From Providencia vermicola (GTDB lineage: Bacteria; Pseudomonadota; Gammaproteobacteria; Enterobacterales; Enterobacteriaceae): 64,000 nucleotides of DNA. The stretch spans positions 186,001 through 250,000 of the forward strand of contig NZ_JAGSPI010000003.1 of the NCBI RefSeq assembly GCF_020381325.1, in the 5' to 3' direction. A model generated the notes under the pieces. That model did no database searches. It was not told where the DNA came from and worked only from the letters and a program-made list of their open reading frames with translations. Both the position numbers and the translations under genes were made by a program. Positions 48,028 through 57,769 of the stretch are shown piece by piece. Numbering within the stretch: position 1 is the stretch's first letter; every line of letters begins with the position of its first letter.

Positions 48028-49482
48028 ATGCGCACAATTCAAACGGTGATAACGTTGCAAGATAATAAAAAACAACCCTCATTCTTTATTCATGATTACG
48101 AAACTTTTGGTAAACGCCCTGCACTTGATAGGCCCGCCCAATTTGCAGGTGTGCGCACTGATTTAGACTTTAATATTATTGAAGAACCTGAAGTGTTTTA
48201 CTGCGCTCCCGCGGATGATTACTTACCGCAGCCAGAAGCTGTGATGATCACTGGTATCACCCCACAAATAGCATTGGCCCAAGGCGTTAACGAGGCGGAG
48301 TTTACTAAACGCATCCATCACGCTTTTAGTGTGCCTAACACCTGTATTATGGGCTATAACAATATTCGTTTTGATGATGAAGTCACTCGCAATATTCTCT
48401 ACCGTAATTTTTACGACCCCTACGCATACAGCTGGCAACAAAATAATTCACGTTGGGATTTACTTGACCCGCTGCGAGCTTGTTTTGCGCTACGTCCTGA
48501 AGGCATTGAATGGCCTGAAAATGATGACGGTTTGCCAAGCATGCGCTTAGAGCACTTAACAAAAGCCAATGGCGTTTCCCACGAGAATGCCCATGATGCA
48601 ATGTCAGACGTCATTGCAACAATAAGTATGGCAAAATTACTTAAAGCGGCTCAACCGCGTATGTTTGATTATTTTTATCAATTACGCAATAAAAACAAGG
48701 TAAGCCAACTTATTGATATTGTGGAAATAAAGCCGTTAGTACATGTCTCTGGTATGTTTGGCGCATTGCGTTCTTATGTGAGCTTAGTCGCCCCGCTTGC
48801 TTGGCATCCTGAAAACCGCAATGCCGTCATTATGTGTGATTTGTCCGCGGATATTTCGCCATTATTAACCTTAAATACCCAAGAACTACGCGAGCGTTTA
48901 TATACACCTAAATCTGAACTAAACGGTGAGCTTCCCGTTCCAGTGAAATTGGTACATATCAATAAATGCCCAATTTTAGCACCTGAAAAAACATTACGTG
49001 ATGAAGATACGCTACGTACCGGGTTAGATAGGGATCTTTGTCATCGCAATTTAGAGATTTTACGCAAAACCCCCGATATCCGTAATAAACTCATTGAGTT
49101 ATTCAGTGAACCACAACAATTTGAAGTTTCAGATGATGTGGATGCACAAATATATAATGGATTTTTTAGTCCATCAGACCGCTCCACCATGGATATTATT
49201 CGTGAAACCCCACCACAAAACTTACCTGCATTAGACTTAAGTTTTGAAGATAAGCGGATGAAAGAACTTTTTTTCCGTTATAAAGCGCGTAATTACCCAG
49301 CAACGTTATCTTTCGAAGAACAGCAACGCTGGCTGCAGCATCGCCGTGATTATTTCAGCGAAGCTCGATTAACGGAATATATGCAACAAATACAACTCTT
49401 ATTAGAAGAACATCAACATGATGAAAAGCGCTGCCAGCAATTAAAAGCGTTGGTCAATTATGCGATGGAATTAGCGAGTTAA
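48028..49482 (+). CDS. sbcB: Exonuclease I
   Basis: This 484-residue single-strand 3'-5' exonuclease acts in recombination and mismatch repair. DEDD-type residues are in FIHDYETFG and in GYNNIRFDDEVTRNI; the last Asp is in NAHDAMSDV. ALDRPAQFAGVRTD and RPEGIEWPENDDGLPS match E. coli closely. The ATG at 48028 adds a few residues compared with E. coli. Confidence 0.95.
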   Translation: MRTIQTVITLQDNKKQPSFFIHDYETFGKRPALDRPAQFAGVRTDLDFNIIEEPEVFYCAPADDYLPQPEAVMITGITPQIALAQGVNEAEFTKRIHHAFSVPNTCIMGYNNIRFDDEVTRNILYRNFYDPYAYSWQQNNSRWDLLDPLRACFALRPEGIEWPENDDGLPSMRLEHLTKANGVSHENAHDAMSDVIATISMAKLLKAAQPRMFDYFYQLRNKNKVSQLIDIVEIKPLVHVSGMFGALRSYVSLVAPLAWHPENRNAVIMCDLSADISPLLTLNTQELRERLYTPKSELNGELPVPVKLVHINKCPILAPEKTLRDEDTLRTGLDRDLCHRNLEILRKTPDIRNKLIELFSEPQQFEVSDDVDAQIYNGFFSPSDRSTMDIIRETPPQNLPALDLSFEDKRMKELFFRYKARNYPATLSFEEQQRWLQHRRDYFSEARLTEYMQQIQLLLEEHQHDEKRCQQLKALVNYAMELAS

Positions 49483-49484
49483 TA

Positions 49485-49520
49485 AAAAATGGGCAGAATA
49501 GAAACTCTCTGCCCATTTTT
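49485..49520. terminator. Bidirectional terminator between sbcB and dld
   Basis: AAAAATGGGCAGA (49485-49497) pairs perfectly with TCTGCCCATTTTT (49508-49520), with T/A runs on both sides. Confidence 0.9.
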
Positions 49521-49539
49521 AGGTTTATATTAATTTAGA

Positions 49540-51279
49540 CTAGTGTTCACCTGATTGACCACAACCACAATCCCCTTCCCAATGTTTACGCTTAGTGGTT
49601 TTTCCTAAACCTGGGTTCATTGTATTAGTCGGGTCTGCATTTTTATAGAAAGACTTTAACTGTGGTGGCGCTTTATATAAATGCCCAACGTTATGCTCTG
49701 CGGGATATTGCGCACCACGCTCATCCAATAAAGCTAACATTTTTTCTTTTAGGTCTTTCGGGTTAACCCCTTTTTTCAAAACATAGTCTTGGTGCATAAC
49801 GTGGCACATAAAGTGACCGCAATACAATTTATGCACTAATAAATCTTCAATTTCAGGGGGGAGTTTTTCAAACCAATCCCTATCATTACGGCGTAATGCG
49901 ATATCCAGCGGCAATACATCCTCGACATCTTTATTATGAACCGCATGGTAACGAACCGCAGAACCTGCCGCCGCGAAGCGATGTAAAAAGGCTTTCGCGC
50001 CCTCTTCTGGGGTGCATTCAAAATAGCCGCCATCTGCCTGTGCAAAATAAGATTTTAGCCAAACTTTTGCTTCATCAATTCCATCCCCTGCCATTTTTAG
50101 CATTAAATGATGCTCATAACGGTCACGAAATTCTTTCATTCGAGGTGGTAAATGAGATGGCCATAATTTGCTAAGCACCTGCATTGTACGGTCAATTAAA
50201 TTAGAAGGTAAAAAAGGGACTTTATTTAATACAGCATCGATACGCCCTTTAATAGTAAAGAACATTGGCATTTTATCGGTGCCAAATTTATCAATCATTA
50301 AGAAAGTATCTTTACCGTATATTTCCGCAATATCAAAGCAGCCGCGGTGCATATATTCGCCTGCAACTGGCAGGTTTTTAAATTCACTCAAAATATATCG
50401 TCGAATATCTTCCAGTACATCTGGGTTATTTGAGCCGATATAAAAAACCTGCGTTTTTTTATCCGCTGGGAAAGTATCTAAGCGAACCGCAAATACGGCC
50501 AATTTACCCGCACACCCTGACGCTTCAAATAAGCGACGTTCATCTGCATTAAAACGCGATGGCGAATCAGCATCAACATCCCGCACACGTTCAGCATATT
50601 CATGGTCGGACGCTAATTTGTCACTCACTTGTACATCTTCACTGCTATAACCACGGTTTTGTAAGTTGGTTAAGATCTCTTCTGGCGTATTCCCTAGATC
50701 AATCCCTAAATGATTAACTAGCTCAACCTTCCCATCATCATTAACACGACCATACAACGCGAGCTCGGTATACGCAGGGCCACGGCGCACTAATGAACCA
50801 CCTGAACTGTTACAAATTCCCCCAACAACGGATGCGCCAATACAGGAGGAACCAATAAGAGAGTGCGGCTCGCGTCCAAGGGGTTTGAGTATTTTTTCTA
50901 GGTCATACAAGGTGCTGCCTGGCATGGCAACCACTTGGTTAAATTCGGGAAGTACTTGAATTTGGTTTAATCGTAATGTGCTGATAATCACGATATCGCG
51001 GTCATAATCATAACCACTTGGCGTCGAGCCTTCAGTCAGGCCTGTATTTGCAGCTTGCATCAAAACAATTTTATCGGCTTCTACACAGGCTTTAAATACA
51101 TGCCATTGCTCTAGCAAGGTGGTTGGAAACACAACTGCAATCGCATCTCCAGTGCCGGAGCGGAACCCTTTGCGGTAACGTTCTGTTTTGTGTGGCTCAG
51201 TGAGAATATTTTTCTTACCAACAATGTTCCTGAGTGTGAGTAATAATCGTTGATTCTCAGGTTTTTGTGCATCTTTCAT
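49540..51279 (-). CDS. dld: Quinone-dependent D-lactate dehydrogenase
   Basis: This 579-residue peripheral membrane FAD enzyme oxidises D-lactate to pyruvate and feeds the quinone pool. The FAD-binding_4 domain has the motif GLTEGSTPSG and GSSCIGASVVGGICNSSGG. The C-terminal membrane-binding domain is rich in basic residues and ends with an HWEGDCGCG tail. Length is close to E. coli Dld (571). AAGGCACGCAC precedes the ATG. Confidence 0.95.
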   Translation of the reverse strand: MKDAQKPENQRLLLTLRNIVGKKNILTEPHKTERYRKGFRSGTGDAIAVVFPTTLLEQWHVFKACVEADKIVLMQAANTGLTEGSTPSGYDYDRDIVIISTLRLNQIQVLPEFNQVVAMPGSTLYDLEKILKPLGREPHSLIGSSCIGASVVGGICNSSGGSLVRRGPAYTELALYGRVNDDGKVELVNHLGIDLGNTPEEILTNLQNRGYSSEDVQVSDKLASDHEYAERVRDVDADSPSRFNADERRLFEASGCAGKLAVFAVRLDTFPADKKTQVFYIGSNNPDVLEDIRRYILSEFKNLPVAGEYMHRGCFDIAEIYGKDTFLMIDKFGTDKMPMFFTIKGRIDAVLNKVPFLPSNLIDRTMQVLSKLWPSHLPPRMKEFRDRYEHHLMLKMAGDGIDEAKVWLKSYFAQADGGYFECTPEEGAKAFLHRFAAAGSAVRYHAVHNKDVEDVLPLDIALRRNDRDWFEKLPPEIEDLLVHKLYCGHFMCHVMHQDYVLKKGVNPKDLKEKMLALLDERGAQYPAEHNVGHLYKAPPQLKSFYKNADPTNTMNPGLGKTTKRKHWEGDCGCGQSGEH

Positions 51280-51407
51280 GTGCGTGCCTTCTTACTCGAA
51301 TTCATGTTGATTATGAGTTATGCAATATTAGTGCTAACAACAATATCACATAACATTATGATGTTAATAGGCTACACGTTTTATCTTAAAGATTTCTTAA
51401 CAGGCAA

Positions 51408-51434
51408 AAAAATAGCGCCTTAGGCGCTATTTTT
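51408..51434 (-). terminator. Terminator downstream of plaP
   Basis: AAAAATAGCGCC-TTA-GGCGCTATTTTT is a perfect 12-bp hairpin with T-runs both ways. An ERIC element lies between it and the plaP stop, so the ERIC would be part of the plaP message. Confidence 0.9.
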
Positions 51435-51505
51435 AATTTCGGACTAATTTGAACGACTTCTCAACGCAAAATATAAAAATAAATTTTATCTTTCTTGTAA
51501 CTCTG

Positions 51506-51632
51506 TATATTCAAAATAGTTCGCGTTGTAGCAGGGCGCGGAGCCAAACGAGCATGGGGAGCATACATAAGTATGTGACCCATGTCGTTTTGAGAACGCA
51601 ACGCAGCGACAGCGTGAAATATGAAGAATATA
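51506..51632 (-). repeat. Single ERIC element after plaP
   Basis: This 127-base element has TATA ends and the core GGGGAGCATACATAAGTATG, as in the ERIC consensus core AGGAGCTTACATAAGTAAGTG. One base separates it from the plaP stop codon. Confidence 0.9.
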
Positions 51633-51633
51633 C

Positions 51634-53016
51634 TTAGATGTCACTCATCTGCGGCATAGGCCGCTTAAACATACGCGTCAATACTGCCATATAGATTAAG
51701 CCAACAGCCGTCCAAATCAAGCCGTAAACCATTGAATCTTCTTCAATATTTAACCATAAAACGCACACTGTTAATGTACCGATAATAGGTAAAATCAAAT
51801 AGTTAACAATGTTTTTGATGCCTGTCATACGGCGTTCGCGAATAAAGAACTGGCTGATCACCGAAATATTTACAAAGGTAAACGCGATTAATGCACCAAA
51901 GTTAATTAACGCGGTCGCAAAATCCATTTCAAACCAGATTGCACCTAATGCTAAAACACCGACCATTAATACGTTGTACGCTGGAGTACGCCATTTTGGG
52001 CTAACATAACCAAATACTTTCTCTGGGAATACACCATCACGACCCATTACGTACATTAAACGCGCACTTCCTGCGTGAGCAGCCATACCAGAAGCCAATA
52101 CTGTTACGCATGAGAAAACCAGAATAATTGACTGGAAGAATGCCCCAGCAACAAAGCGCATAATGTCAGGCTGCGTCTCATTGATATTCTTAAAGCGTGA
52201 TACGTCTGGGAAGTATTGCTGTAAGAAGAATGAAACCGTGATAAAGATAATTCCACCAATTAATGCCGTTAAGAAAATGGCGCGAGGGATCACTTTACCT
52301 GCGTTTGGCGTTTCTTCCGATAGTGAACTTAAACCATCGAAGCCTAAGAATGAGAAACAGAGTATGGTTGCCCCAGCAATCAGTGGGATCATTTCTGTCT
52401 TTTCATTGGCAAATGGGTTGAATGTCCAAATTTCTCCCGAACCTTCACCGTTAGAAACACCGTGGATCACCAGCCCTGTAAACACCGCCATCACACCGAT
52501 TTGAATAATCGCAATAACCGTACTTAAATTAGCAATCACGTTGATACCACGTAAGTTTGCTGCGGTCATAACAATGACAAGGCCAACAACAAATATCGCA
52601 GGTTCCACGTTAGGGAAAATGTCTTGTAAATAAATTTTAGCCAGTAAAATGTTGATCATTGGCATAAAAATATAGGACAGCAATGATGTCCAACCCACAA
52701 GGAAACCAATGTGTGGGCTCATTGATTTTTGAGCATAGGTATACGCCGAGCCAGCAGATGGGAAGCGTTTCACCAGCTTGCCGTAGCTCAGAGCAGTAAA
52801 CAGTATCGCAACCAGTGCAATAATGTATGAAGTCGGGACGTGTCCACCTGTTTTGTCCGATACCATGCCGAATGTATCAAAGATAGTCATTGGCTGGATG
52901 TATGCCAGACCGATCATCACGACTTGCACCAAGGTTAAGGTTTTCGCAAGTTGTACGCGGTTATTGGCGCCAGTTTGGTTTGGACCGATGGATAAAGGTA
53001 TTGAATTATTTGGCAT
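51634..53016 (-). CDS. plaP: PlaP (YeeF) putrescine importer
   Basis: This 460-residue APC-superfamily permease has 12 predicted helices. It is closer to E. coli PlaP than to PuuP (RVQLAKTLTLV, GHVPTSYIIALVAILFTALSYGKLVKRFPSAGSAYTYAQKS-type blocks, LNIEEDSMVYGLIWTAVGLIY), and plaP lies near sbcB in E. coli too. It would import putrescine with protons; PlaP-dependent putrescine uptake is tied to swarming in Proteus mirabilis. GGGAGG precedes the ATG. An upstream ORF overlaps its start by 11 bases. Confidence 0.88.
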   Translation of the reverse strand: MPNNSIPLSIGPNQTGANNRVQLAKTLTLVQVVMIGLAYIQPMTIFDTFGMVSDKTGGHVPTSYIIALVAILFTALSYGKLVKRFPSAGSAYTYAQKSMSPHIGFLVGWTSLLSYIFMPMINILLAKIYLQDIFPNVEPAIFVVGLVIVMTAANLRGINVIANLSTVIAIIQIGVMAVFTGLVIHGVSNGEGSGEIWTFNPFANEKTEMIPLIAGATILCFSFLGFDGLSSLSEETPNAGKVIPRAIFLTALIGGIIFITVSFFLQQYFPDVSRFKNINETQPDIMRFVAGAFFQSIILVFSCVTVLASGMAAHAGSARLMYVMGRDGVFPEKVFGYVSPKWRTPAYNVLMVGVLALGAIWFEMDFATALINFGALIAFTFVNISVISQFFIRERRMTGIKNIVNYLILPIIGTLTVCVLWLNIEEDSMVYGLIWTAVGLIYMAVLTRMFKRPMPQMSDI

Positions 53017-53218
53017 GTCTAAGCCCTCCCATAACTTTCGATTGCAAGCTACTTCGGCTTAATCGACAGTTACTGGGAAGACTTTGCATCTGCCTATAGG
53101 CAGAAAAAAACGTAGAAGAGGTTAGAAGAGTGTGTGCGAAGCTGCGCGGAGCTCCGTAGTCATCGATGCGGCAACGACGGCCGCTTGGCCCTGCTGCGAT
53201 AGCGAAAAAGTAAGCCAT
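53006..53218 (-). CDS. Upstream ORF in the plaP leader (candidate leader peptide)
   Basis: This 70-codon frame starts at the ATG at 53218 with GAGG 9 bases upstream, begins MAYFFAIAAGPSGRRCRIDD, and stops inside the plaP start region, so it overlaps plaP by 11 bases and contains the plaP ribosome site. Its first part is more GC-rich than the surroundings. It is not a recognised family. It could be a translated leader that couples or regulates plaP, as leader peptides do for other polyamine genes. It could also be chance. Confidence 0.4.
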   Translation of the reverse strand: MAYFFAIAAGPSGRRCRIDDYGAPRSFAHTLLTSSTFFSAYRQMQSLPSNCRLSRSSLQSKVMGGLRHAK

Positions 53219-53334
53219 AAAAGCATTCCTCAAATCGGTAGCGTAAAATGTTTGCTACACGTAAATATTAAAATTATCTCTCCGGCTCTATGTCCGGCCC
53301 CACTAGAATGAACGTTCCTAAAAACAAAAAAACC

Positions 53335-53357
53335 GATGCTTAAGTTTATTGAGCATC
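53335..53357 (-). terminator. Terminator-like hairpin upstream of plaP
   Basis: GATGCTTAA-GTTTA-TTGAGCATC is followed on the minus strand by GGTTTTTTTG. It may be a second terminator for cirA, or an attenuator if plaP transcription starts near 53370. Confidence 0.6.
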
Positions 53358-53561
53358 AGTTATTTTTTAGTTCGCGCATTTTGCACGCCATAACCCCAAA
53401 TAGCAAGTTAAATTGTTAACAAACCGCCCTATTTCCGATGAGAAATTTTGATGGTTTATCCTATTTTGGCGAGGCAACTAATAACTGCATTTTTCCCGTC
53501 ATTTTCTCACTCTAAAAAACACTTTTTATTTATTTTCACTGCTGGATTTGGTGAGATACAA

Positions 53562-53591
53562 AAAACCCTTTAGCGCAAACCAAAGGGTTTT
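53562..53591 (-). terminator. Terminator of cirA
   Basis: AAAACCCTTT (53562-53571) pairs with AAAGGGTTTT (53582-53591), followed by TT on the minus strand. Confidence 0.85.
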
Positions 53592-53615
53592 AGTTAACAA
53601 CAATGAATAGTTGCC

Positions 53616-55589
53616 TTAGAAATTATAGTTGATGCCAATATTATAACGGCGGCCTTCGAGTTCTGCGCCATAGTTTGTAGAATCAATACGGCGATCTAAT
53701 ACGTTATAAACACCACCAACTAAATTCGCATTTTTGTTTAATTGATAACTCGCACCTAAATCAAACAAAGCATAAGACGGTGTTCCATCGCTCATTGCTT
53801 GGCCTCGGCCTTGGAAATCTGAGGTTTTACCTCGGAAGTTCATACGAGTCCAAGTCTCCAAGTCTTCTGTAGTTTGCCAAGTTAACGTTGAGTTAGCCAT
53901 ATGTTTCGGCTGTTTATTCAGAGGCTTACCCTTATTTACACCACTTTTTTGTTCCGTATCAGTATAAGTATAGTTCGCCGCAAAATCTAAATTATCTAAA
54001 ATGCCCCAGTTAAATGTTAATTCAACCCCGCGCATGTTCGCTTTATCGACATTTGCTCGATCACTAACTAAATTATAAACTGTACCGTTATCATAAGTGC
54101 CATCCGACTTATTACACGCTCTCAAGCCTACTTTCGAGTCTTTTTCACAACGCCTAATTTCCGTTATTTTATCTTTAAAATCAGTATTATAAAGAGTGAT
54201 GCCTGCAGTAATGTTGTCTTGATTATTCCAAATAACACCAATTTCTTCTGTTACACTTTTTTCTGGCTTCAAGTTAGAATTACCATAAATAACCCCTTTA
54301 CCTCTTGCAGTCACTTGACCCCAGCCATCAGATGATTGACGTAAATCTGGCGCACGATAACCTGTAGACACACCACCCTTTATAGTCCATTGCTCATCTA
54401 AGTGCCAAACACCATATAAACGAGGAGTCCAATGCGTACCATAATTTTCGTCCTTATCCATACGAAGACCGCCAGTAAGCGCAAAGTCATTGGTTATTAG
54501 CCACTCATCTTCCGCAAAGAGGGCCCAACTCCATCGTTCTAATTTATCAACACCTTCTAGATGATTACCATCATCATGAAGTTTCTCTTTACGATACTGC
54601 CCACCAATACTTAAGCTATGATCGCCAATTAAAAATACATCCTGATTACGTAAAATAAAATCTTCCGCTTTCATTTTACGGCCGGGATTTTTAGATACAT
54701 CATATTGTAAATATGTATCTGTCGATACACCATCATAAATACCCGTATGAGTAAGCGCAGTATGCGTCATTTCATATTTGCTAAAATCATTTTTCCCATC
54801 TGACTCAACGGTTTTACCAATTCGATAGTCTCGATGTTGATTATCTTTTTTAAAGTCTAAATCAAAGGTATTCTTATCATCGGGTGTTAATGACAATGTT
54901 CCACCACCACTTGTCATTATTTGGCGACCAAAGCCATCAATAATTTTATCTTCGCCACGATGTGAATACTGACCATTTAATTTTAAACCTAGCAAGCCAT
55001 CAATCAACGGCCCTGATGTGTAGAAACTTCCTTGCCCAGTATTACCAGACTTTTTACGCTCAGTAATTGTGGTATCGGCACGTAAACTGGTTGTCCACTC
55101 TTGCTGCACACGACGGGTGATAATATTAATTACCCCGCCCATTGCATCGGATCCATAAAGGGAGGACATTGGTCCACGTACCACTTCAATACGTTCAATT
55201 GCAGGTAATGGCGGTAACCAACCTTGCTCAATTCCTGAACCATCACTATTAGGACGTGTACTACGTGTATCGACACGTTTACCATCAATCAGGATCATGG
55301 TGTATTTTGCATCCATACCACGAATACTAATATCTGAGCTGCTGCCACCGCCTGTCACTAACACGCCAGGTACATCCTTTAGCGCATCCGTCACATCACG
55401 ATAAGCTTTCGTTTCAAGTTGTTCGCGCGTCACAACAGAAATTGATGCCGGTGCATCTTCAATTTGCTGTTGATAACCTGATGCCGTTGTCACATAGATT
55501 TTATCTTTACTATCATCAGCGAATGCAGGTGACGCAGCGATGGCGGCAATAATGCTAATCGCCACTTTTCTTTTATTAAAAACAACCAT
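53616..55589 (-). CDS. cirA: CirA-like TonB-dependent catecholate siderophore receptor
   Basis: This 657-residue outer-membrane receptor has a signal peptide ending ASPAFA (about 18-24) and a TonB-box-like DKIYVTTAS. The plug domain contains ISIRGMDAKYTMILIDGKRV and EVVRGPMSSLYGSDAMGGVINIITRR, and the 22-strand barrel ends in Phe (GINYNF). The blocks match E. coli CirA, the receptor for dihydroxybenzoylserine-type iron chelates and colicin I. lysP lies nearby, as in E. coli. The ATG at 55589 follows GGAG; a TTG at 55595 is less likely. A Fur-like box lies upstream. Confidence 0.85.
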   Translation of the reverse strand: MVVFNKRKVAISIIAAIAASPAFADDSKDKIYVTTASGYQQQIEDAPASISVVTREQLETKAYRDVTDALKDVPGVLVTGGGSSSDISIRGMDAKYTMILIDGKRVDTRSTRPNSDGSGIEQGWLPPLPAIERIEVVRGPMSSLYGSDAMGGVINIITRRVQQEWTTSLRADTTITERKKSGNTGQGSFYTSGPLIDGLLGLKLNGQYSHRGEDKIIDGFGRQIMTSGGGTLSLTPDDKNTFDLDFKKDNQHRDYRIGKTVESDGKNDFSKYEMTHTALTHTGIYDGVSTDTYLQYDVSKNPGRKMKAEDFILRNQDVFLIGDHSLSIGGQYRKEKLHDDGNHLEGVDKLERWSWALFAEDEWLITNDFALTGGLRMDKDENYGTHWTPRLYGVWHLDEQWTIKGGVSTGYRAPDLRQSSDGWGQVTARGKGVIYGNSNLKPEKSVTEEIGVIWNNQDNITAGITLYNTDFKDKITEIRRCEKDSKVGLRACNKSDGTYDNGTVYNLVSDRANVDKANMRGVELTFNWGILDNLDFAANYTYTDTEQKSGVNKGKPLNKQPKHMANSTLTWQTTEDLETWTRMNFRGKTSDFQGRGQAMSDGTPSYALFDLGASYQLNKNANLVGGVYNVLDRRIDSTNYGAELEGRRYNIGINYNF

Positions 55590-55660
55590 TCCCAACTCTC
55601 CAAGAAATATTCTGTTTTATATATGAATTGATATGCTCAACATTGGTTTCTTTGAACCTA

Positions 55661-55677
55661 ATAATTATGATTATTTT
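55661..55677. promoter_or_regulatory. Fur-like box upstream of cirA
   Basis: ATAATTATGATTATTTT matches 13 of 17 inner bases of the Fur consensus. It lies about 70 bases before the cirA start, where a Fur-controlled promoter would be expected. Confidence 0.45.
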
Positions 55678-55873
55678 TATTATTTGGATAATAAATACCC
55701 ATAGGAAATTTATGGTAAAAACCATTTCCTAATACAATTAAATTTCCTGTAGGTAATTAATCTTTATTAATTAATTTCTGTGAGTAAATATTTAATAATC
55801 TTTTTTATTTCTGCTCCTGTAGATTATTAAATATGCTTGCAGAATAACAAGCATATTTATTATTAATCACAAA

Positions 55874-56659
55874 TTAACTGGCGAGTTTATCCACCAGCCC
55901 ATCAATCAACACTTGCGGTACACCTTGAGAGCAGCGTTCTATGCGCCCTCTTACACCATAGACCTCAGCAAGGCTTTCTGGCGTAATCACCTCAGCAGGT
56001 TCACCTTGTGCAATTAATTTGCCTTGTTTTAACATCAATACATGTTCTGCGTGTTTCAATGCAATATTAATATCGTGAACGACCACGACAGTAATAATAT
56101 TTCGGCGTTTAGTTTCTTTCGCCACTAAATCCATGACATGATATTGATAATTTAAATCCAGCGCACTCAGTGGCTCATCCAATAATAATAAGTTAGGTTG
56201 GCGAATTAACGATTGAGCCAAACCCACTAATTGTTTTTGCCCACCAGAAAGCTGGTCTAAATAACTTAATGCTAAATGTTCAATACCCAGTTGACGCAAT
56301 AAGTGCATTACTTGGTCTTTATGATTTTCATTACTTAAACCGCCTGAAGCGCGCTGAGCAACAATCACCGACTCTAAAACATACAGGTGCACACCTGCAG
56401 GTAATGTTTGGGGTAAATACACCACATTTTGTGCACGCTGGGCAAAATTTTGCTGCGTAAGATCTAAGCCATCCAACAGTAATTGCCCCGTGGCTTTGTT
56501 TAACCCTGCCAATGAACGTAATAAGGTGGATTTACCGCTACCATTTGGGCCAAGCAATACAGTGATTTTGCCCCTTGGCAACACATCCGTCGTCAGGTTC
56601 TCAATCACTGCACGTTTTGGGTAGCCCGCATTAAATTGGTTAATAATCAGACCACTCAT
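55874..56659 (-). CDS. Iron-chelate type ABC transporter ATPase
   Basis: This 261-residue FecE/FhuC/BtuD-type ATPase has Walker A GPNGSGKST, signature LSGGQKQLVGLAQ, Walker B LLLLDEP and the switch His in VVVHD. Its start overlaps the permease stop (ATGA, 4 bases). With the next two genes it forms an importer for a metal chelate or cobalamin-like compound. The neighbouring cirA points to ferric catecholates. Confidence 0.92.
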   Translation of the reverse strand: MSGLIINQFNAGYPKRAVIENLTTDVLPRGKITVLLGPNGSGKSTLLRSLAGLNKATGQLLLDGLDLTQQNFAQRAQNVVYLPQTLPAGVHLYVLESVIVAQRASGGLSNENHKDQVMHLLRQLGIEHLALSYLDQLSGGQKQLVGLAQSLIRQPNLLLLDEPLSALDLNYQYHVMDLVAKETKRRNIITVVVVHDINIALKHAEHVLMLKQGKLIAQGEPAEVITPESLAEVYGVRGRIERCSQGVPQVLIDGLVDKLAS

Positions 56660-57750
56660 GATACGTTACCTCGATGACGTAAAATAATACTTAAGAAGAA
56701 CGGTACCCCCACTAATGAGGTCACAATACCCACAGGAATAATTACACCAGGGATAATGTTCTTCGAGGCAATTGAAGCCATCGATAATATCAACGCACCA
56801 ATTAATGCACTTGCAGGTAAATAAAAGCGGTGATCTTCACCAAAAATCAAACGTGCAATGTGCGGTGCAACTAAACCAATAAATGCTATCGGCCCAACAA
56901 ATGCCACAGCTAACGCAGATAAAATACTGATCCGTAATAAAGTTGTCAGCCTTAAGCGACGGACATCAATACCAAAACTAATCGCTCTGTCTTCACCCAA
57001 CCTTAATGCTGTTAGTTTCCAAGAGCTCATCATGGCAATCGGGAAAATCAGTGCAAAAACCAGCGCCATTACACCTAACTTCACCCATGTTGCTTTTGAT
57101 AAACTTCCCATCGTCCAGAACACAAGGCCTTGTAGTGTGTCTTCTGTGGCGATAAATTGCATCATCGAAACCAATGCATTAAAGGTAAATACTAACGCGA
57201 TACCAAATAAAACAACGCCTGATGTAGCAACGCGCGTCCAGCGAGTAACAGCATCCAACATTAACGCCGCTAATAAGGCAAAAATAAATGCGTTCGCTGA
57301 AATCACCCACTGGTCAGGAACGCCTGGGATCGCAATCCCCGACACAATGGCGAGCGCGGCACCAAATGCTGCTGCATTAGAAACCCCAAGTGTAAATGGG
57401 CTCGCTAATGGGTTATTCAATATGGTCTGCATTTCTGCACCCGCTAACCCCAGAGACATACCGATGACCACCGCCATCAAGGCGTAAGGTAAACGGATAT
57501 CCCATACAATCACACGGGTTCCTGCATCTACAGCTTCAGGCGTCATCAAGGTTTGCCATAATCGTTCTAAGGATAGACCTGATGGCCCTAACGTAAAATC
57601 AATAACCAGTGACAATAAAATTGCCGCAATAATTACCACTATCCATGTAAAACGACGGCGCAACATATTTTGATAATGTTGTTTTACACCATCATCAGCC
57701 TGTTTAGCGGCTTGTTCCACCGCCGCTATTGGCTCGCTTGTAATACTCAT
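56656..57750 (-). CDS. FecCD-family ABC transporter permease
   Basis: This 364-residue permease has about ten hydrophobic helices and the FecCD signature blocks RLPYALMAVVIGMSLGLAGAEMQ, NPLASPFTLGVSNAAAFGA and GPIAFIGLVAPHIAR. A single permease gene implies a homodimer, as in BtuC-type importers. It lies between the binding-protein gene (19 bases) and the ATPase (4-base overlap). Confidence 0.92.
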   Translation of the reverse strand: MSITSEPIAAVEQAAKQADDGVKQHYQNMLRRRFTWIVVIIAAILLSLVIDFTLGPSGLSLERLWQTLMTPEAVDAGTRVIVWDIRLPYALMAVVIGMSLGLAGAEMQTILNNPLASPFTLGVSNAAAFGAALAIVSGIAIPGVPDQWVISANAFIFALLAALMLDAVTRWTRVATSGVVLFGIALVFTFNALVSMMQFIATEDTLQGLVFWTMGSLSKATWVKLGVMALVFALIFPIAMMSSWKLTALRLGEDRAISFGIDVRRLRLTTLLRISILSALAVAFVGPIAFIGLVAPHIARLIFGEDHRFYLPASALIGALILSMASIASKNIIPGVIIPVGIVTSLVGVPFFLSIILRHRGNVS

Positions 57751-57769
57751 TAATTCTTACCTACTCTCA

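Larger units (their letters stand above)
51280..51633. other. Gap between dld and plaP with terminator and ERIC
   Basis: The gap holds the dld promoter region (51280-51400, AT-rich, no operator recognised), a strong terminator (51408-51434), 70 bases of AT-rich DNA and a full ERIC element (51506-51632). Confidence 0.7.
53219..53615. other. plaP/cirA spacer
   Basis: The spacer holds the cirA terminator (53562-53591), a second hairpin with T-run (53335-53357), a possible leftward promoter (TTGCTA, 17 bases, CAAAAT, ending about 53375) and a CCGG-bounded small stem (about 53282-53297). No coding region was recognised. Confidence 0.5.

Noticed and set aside
53089-53104. Perfect palindrome TCTGCC-TATA-GGCAGA inside the plaP leader ORF
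   Set aside because: The T-run precedes the stem on the relevant strand, so it is not a terminator; it may only be part of leader structure and is left unlisted.
53323-53358. 12-codon frame (MLNKLKHRFFCF) over the hairpin upstream of plaP as an attenuator peptide
   Set aside because: No ribosome site and it lies in the stem itself; too short to support.
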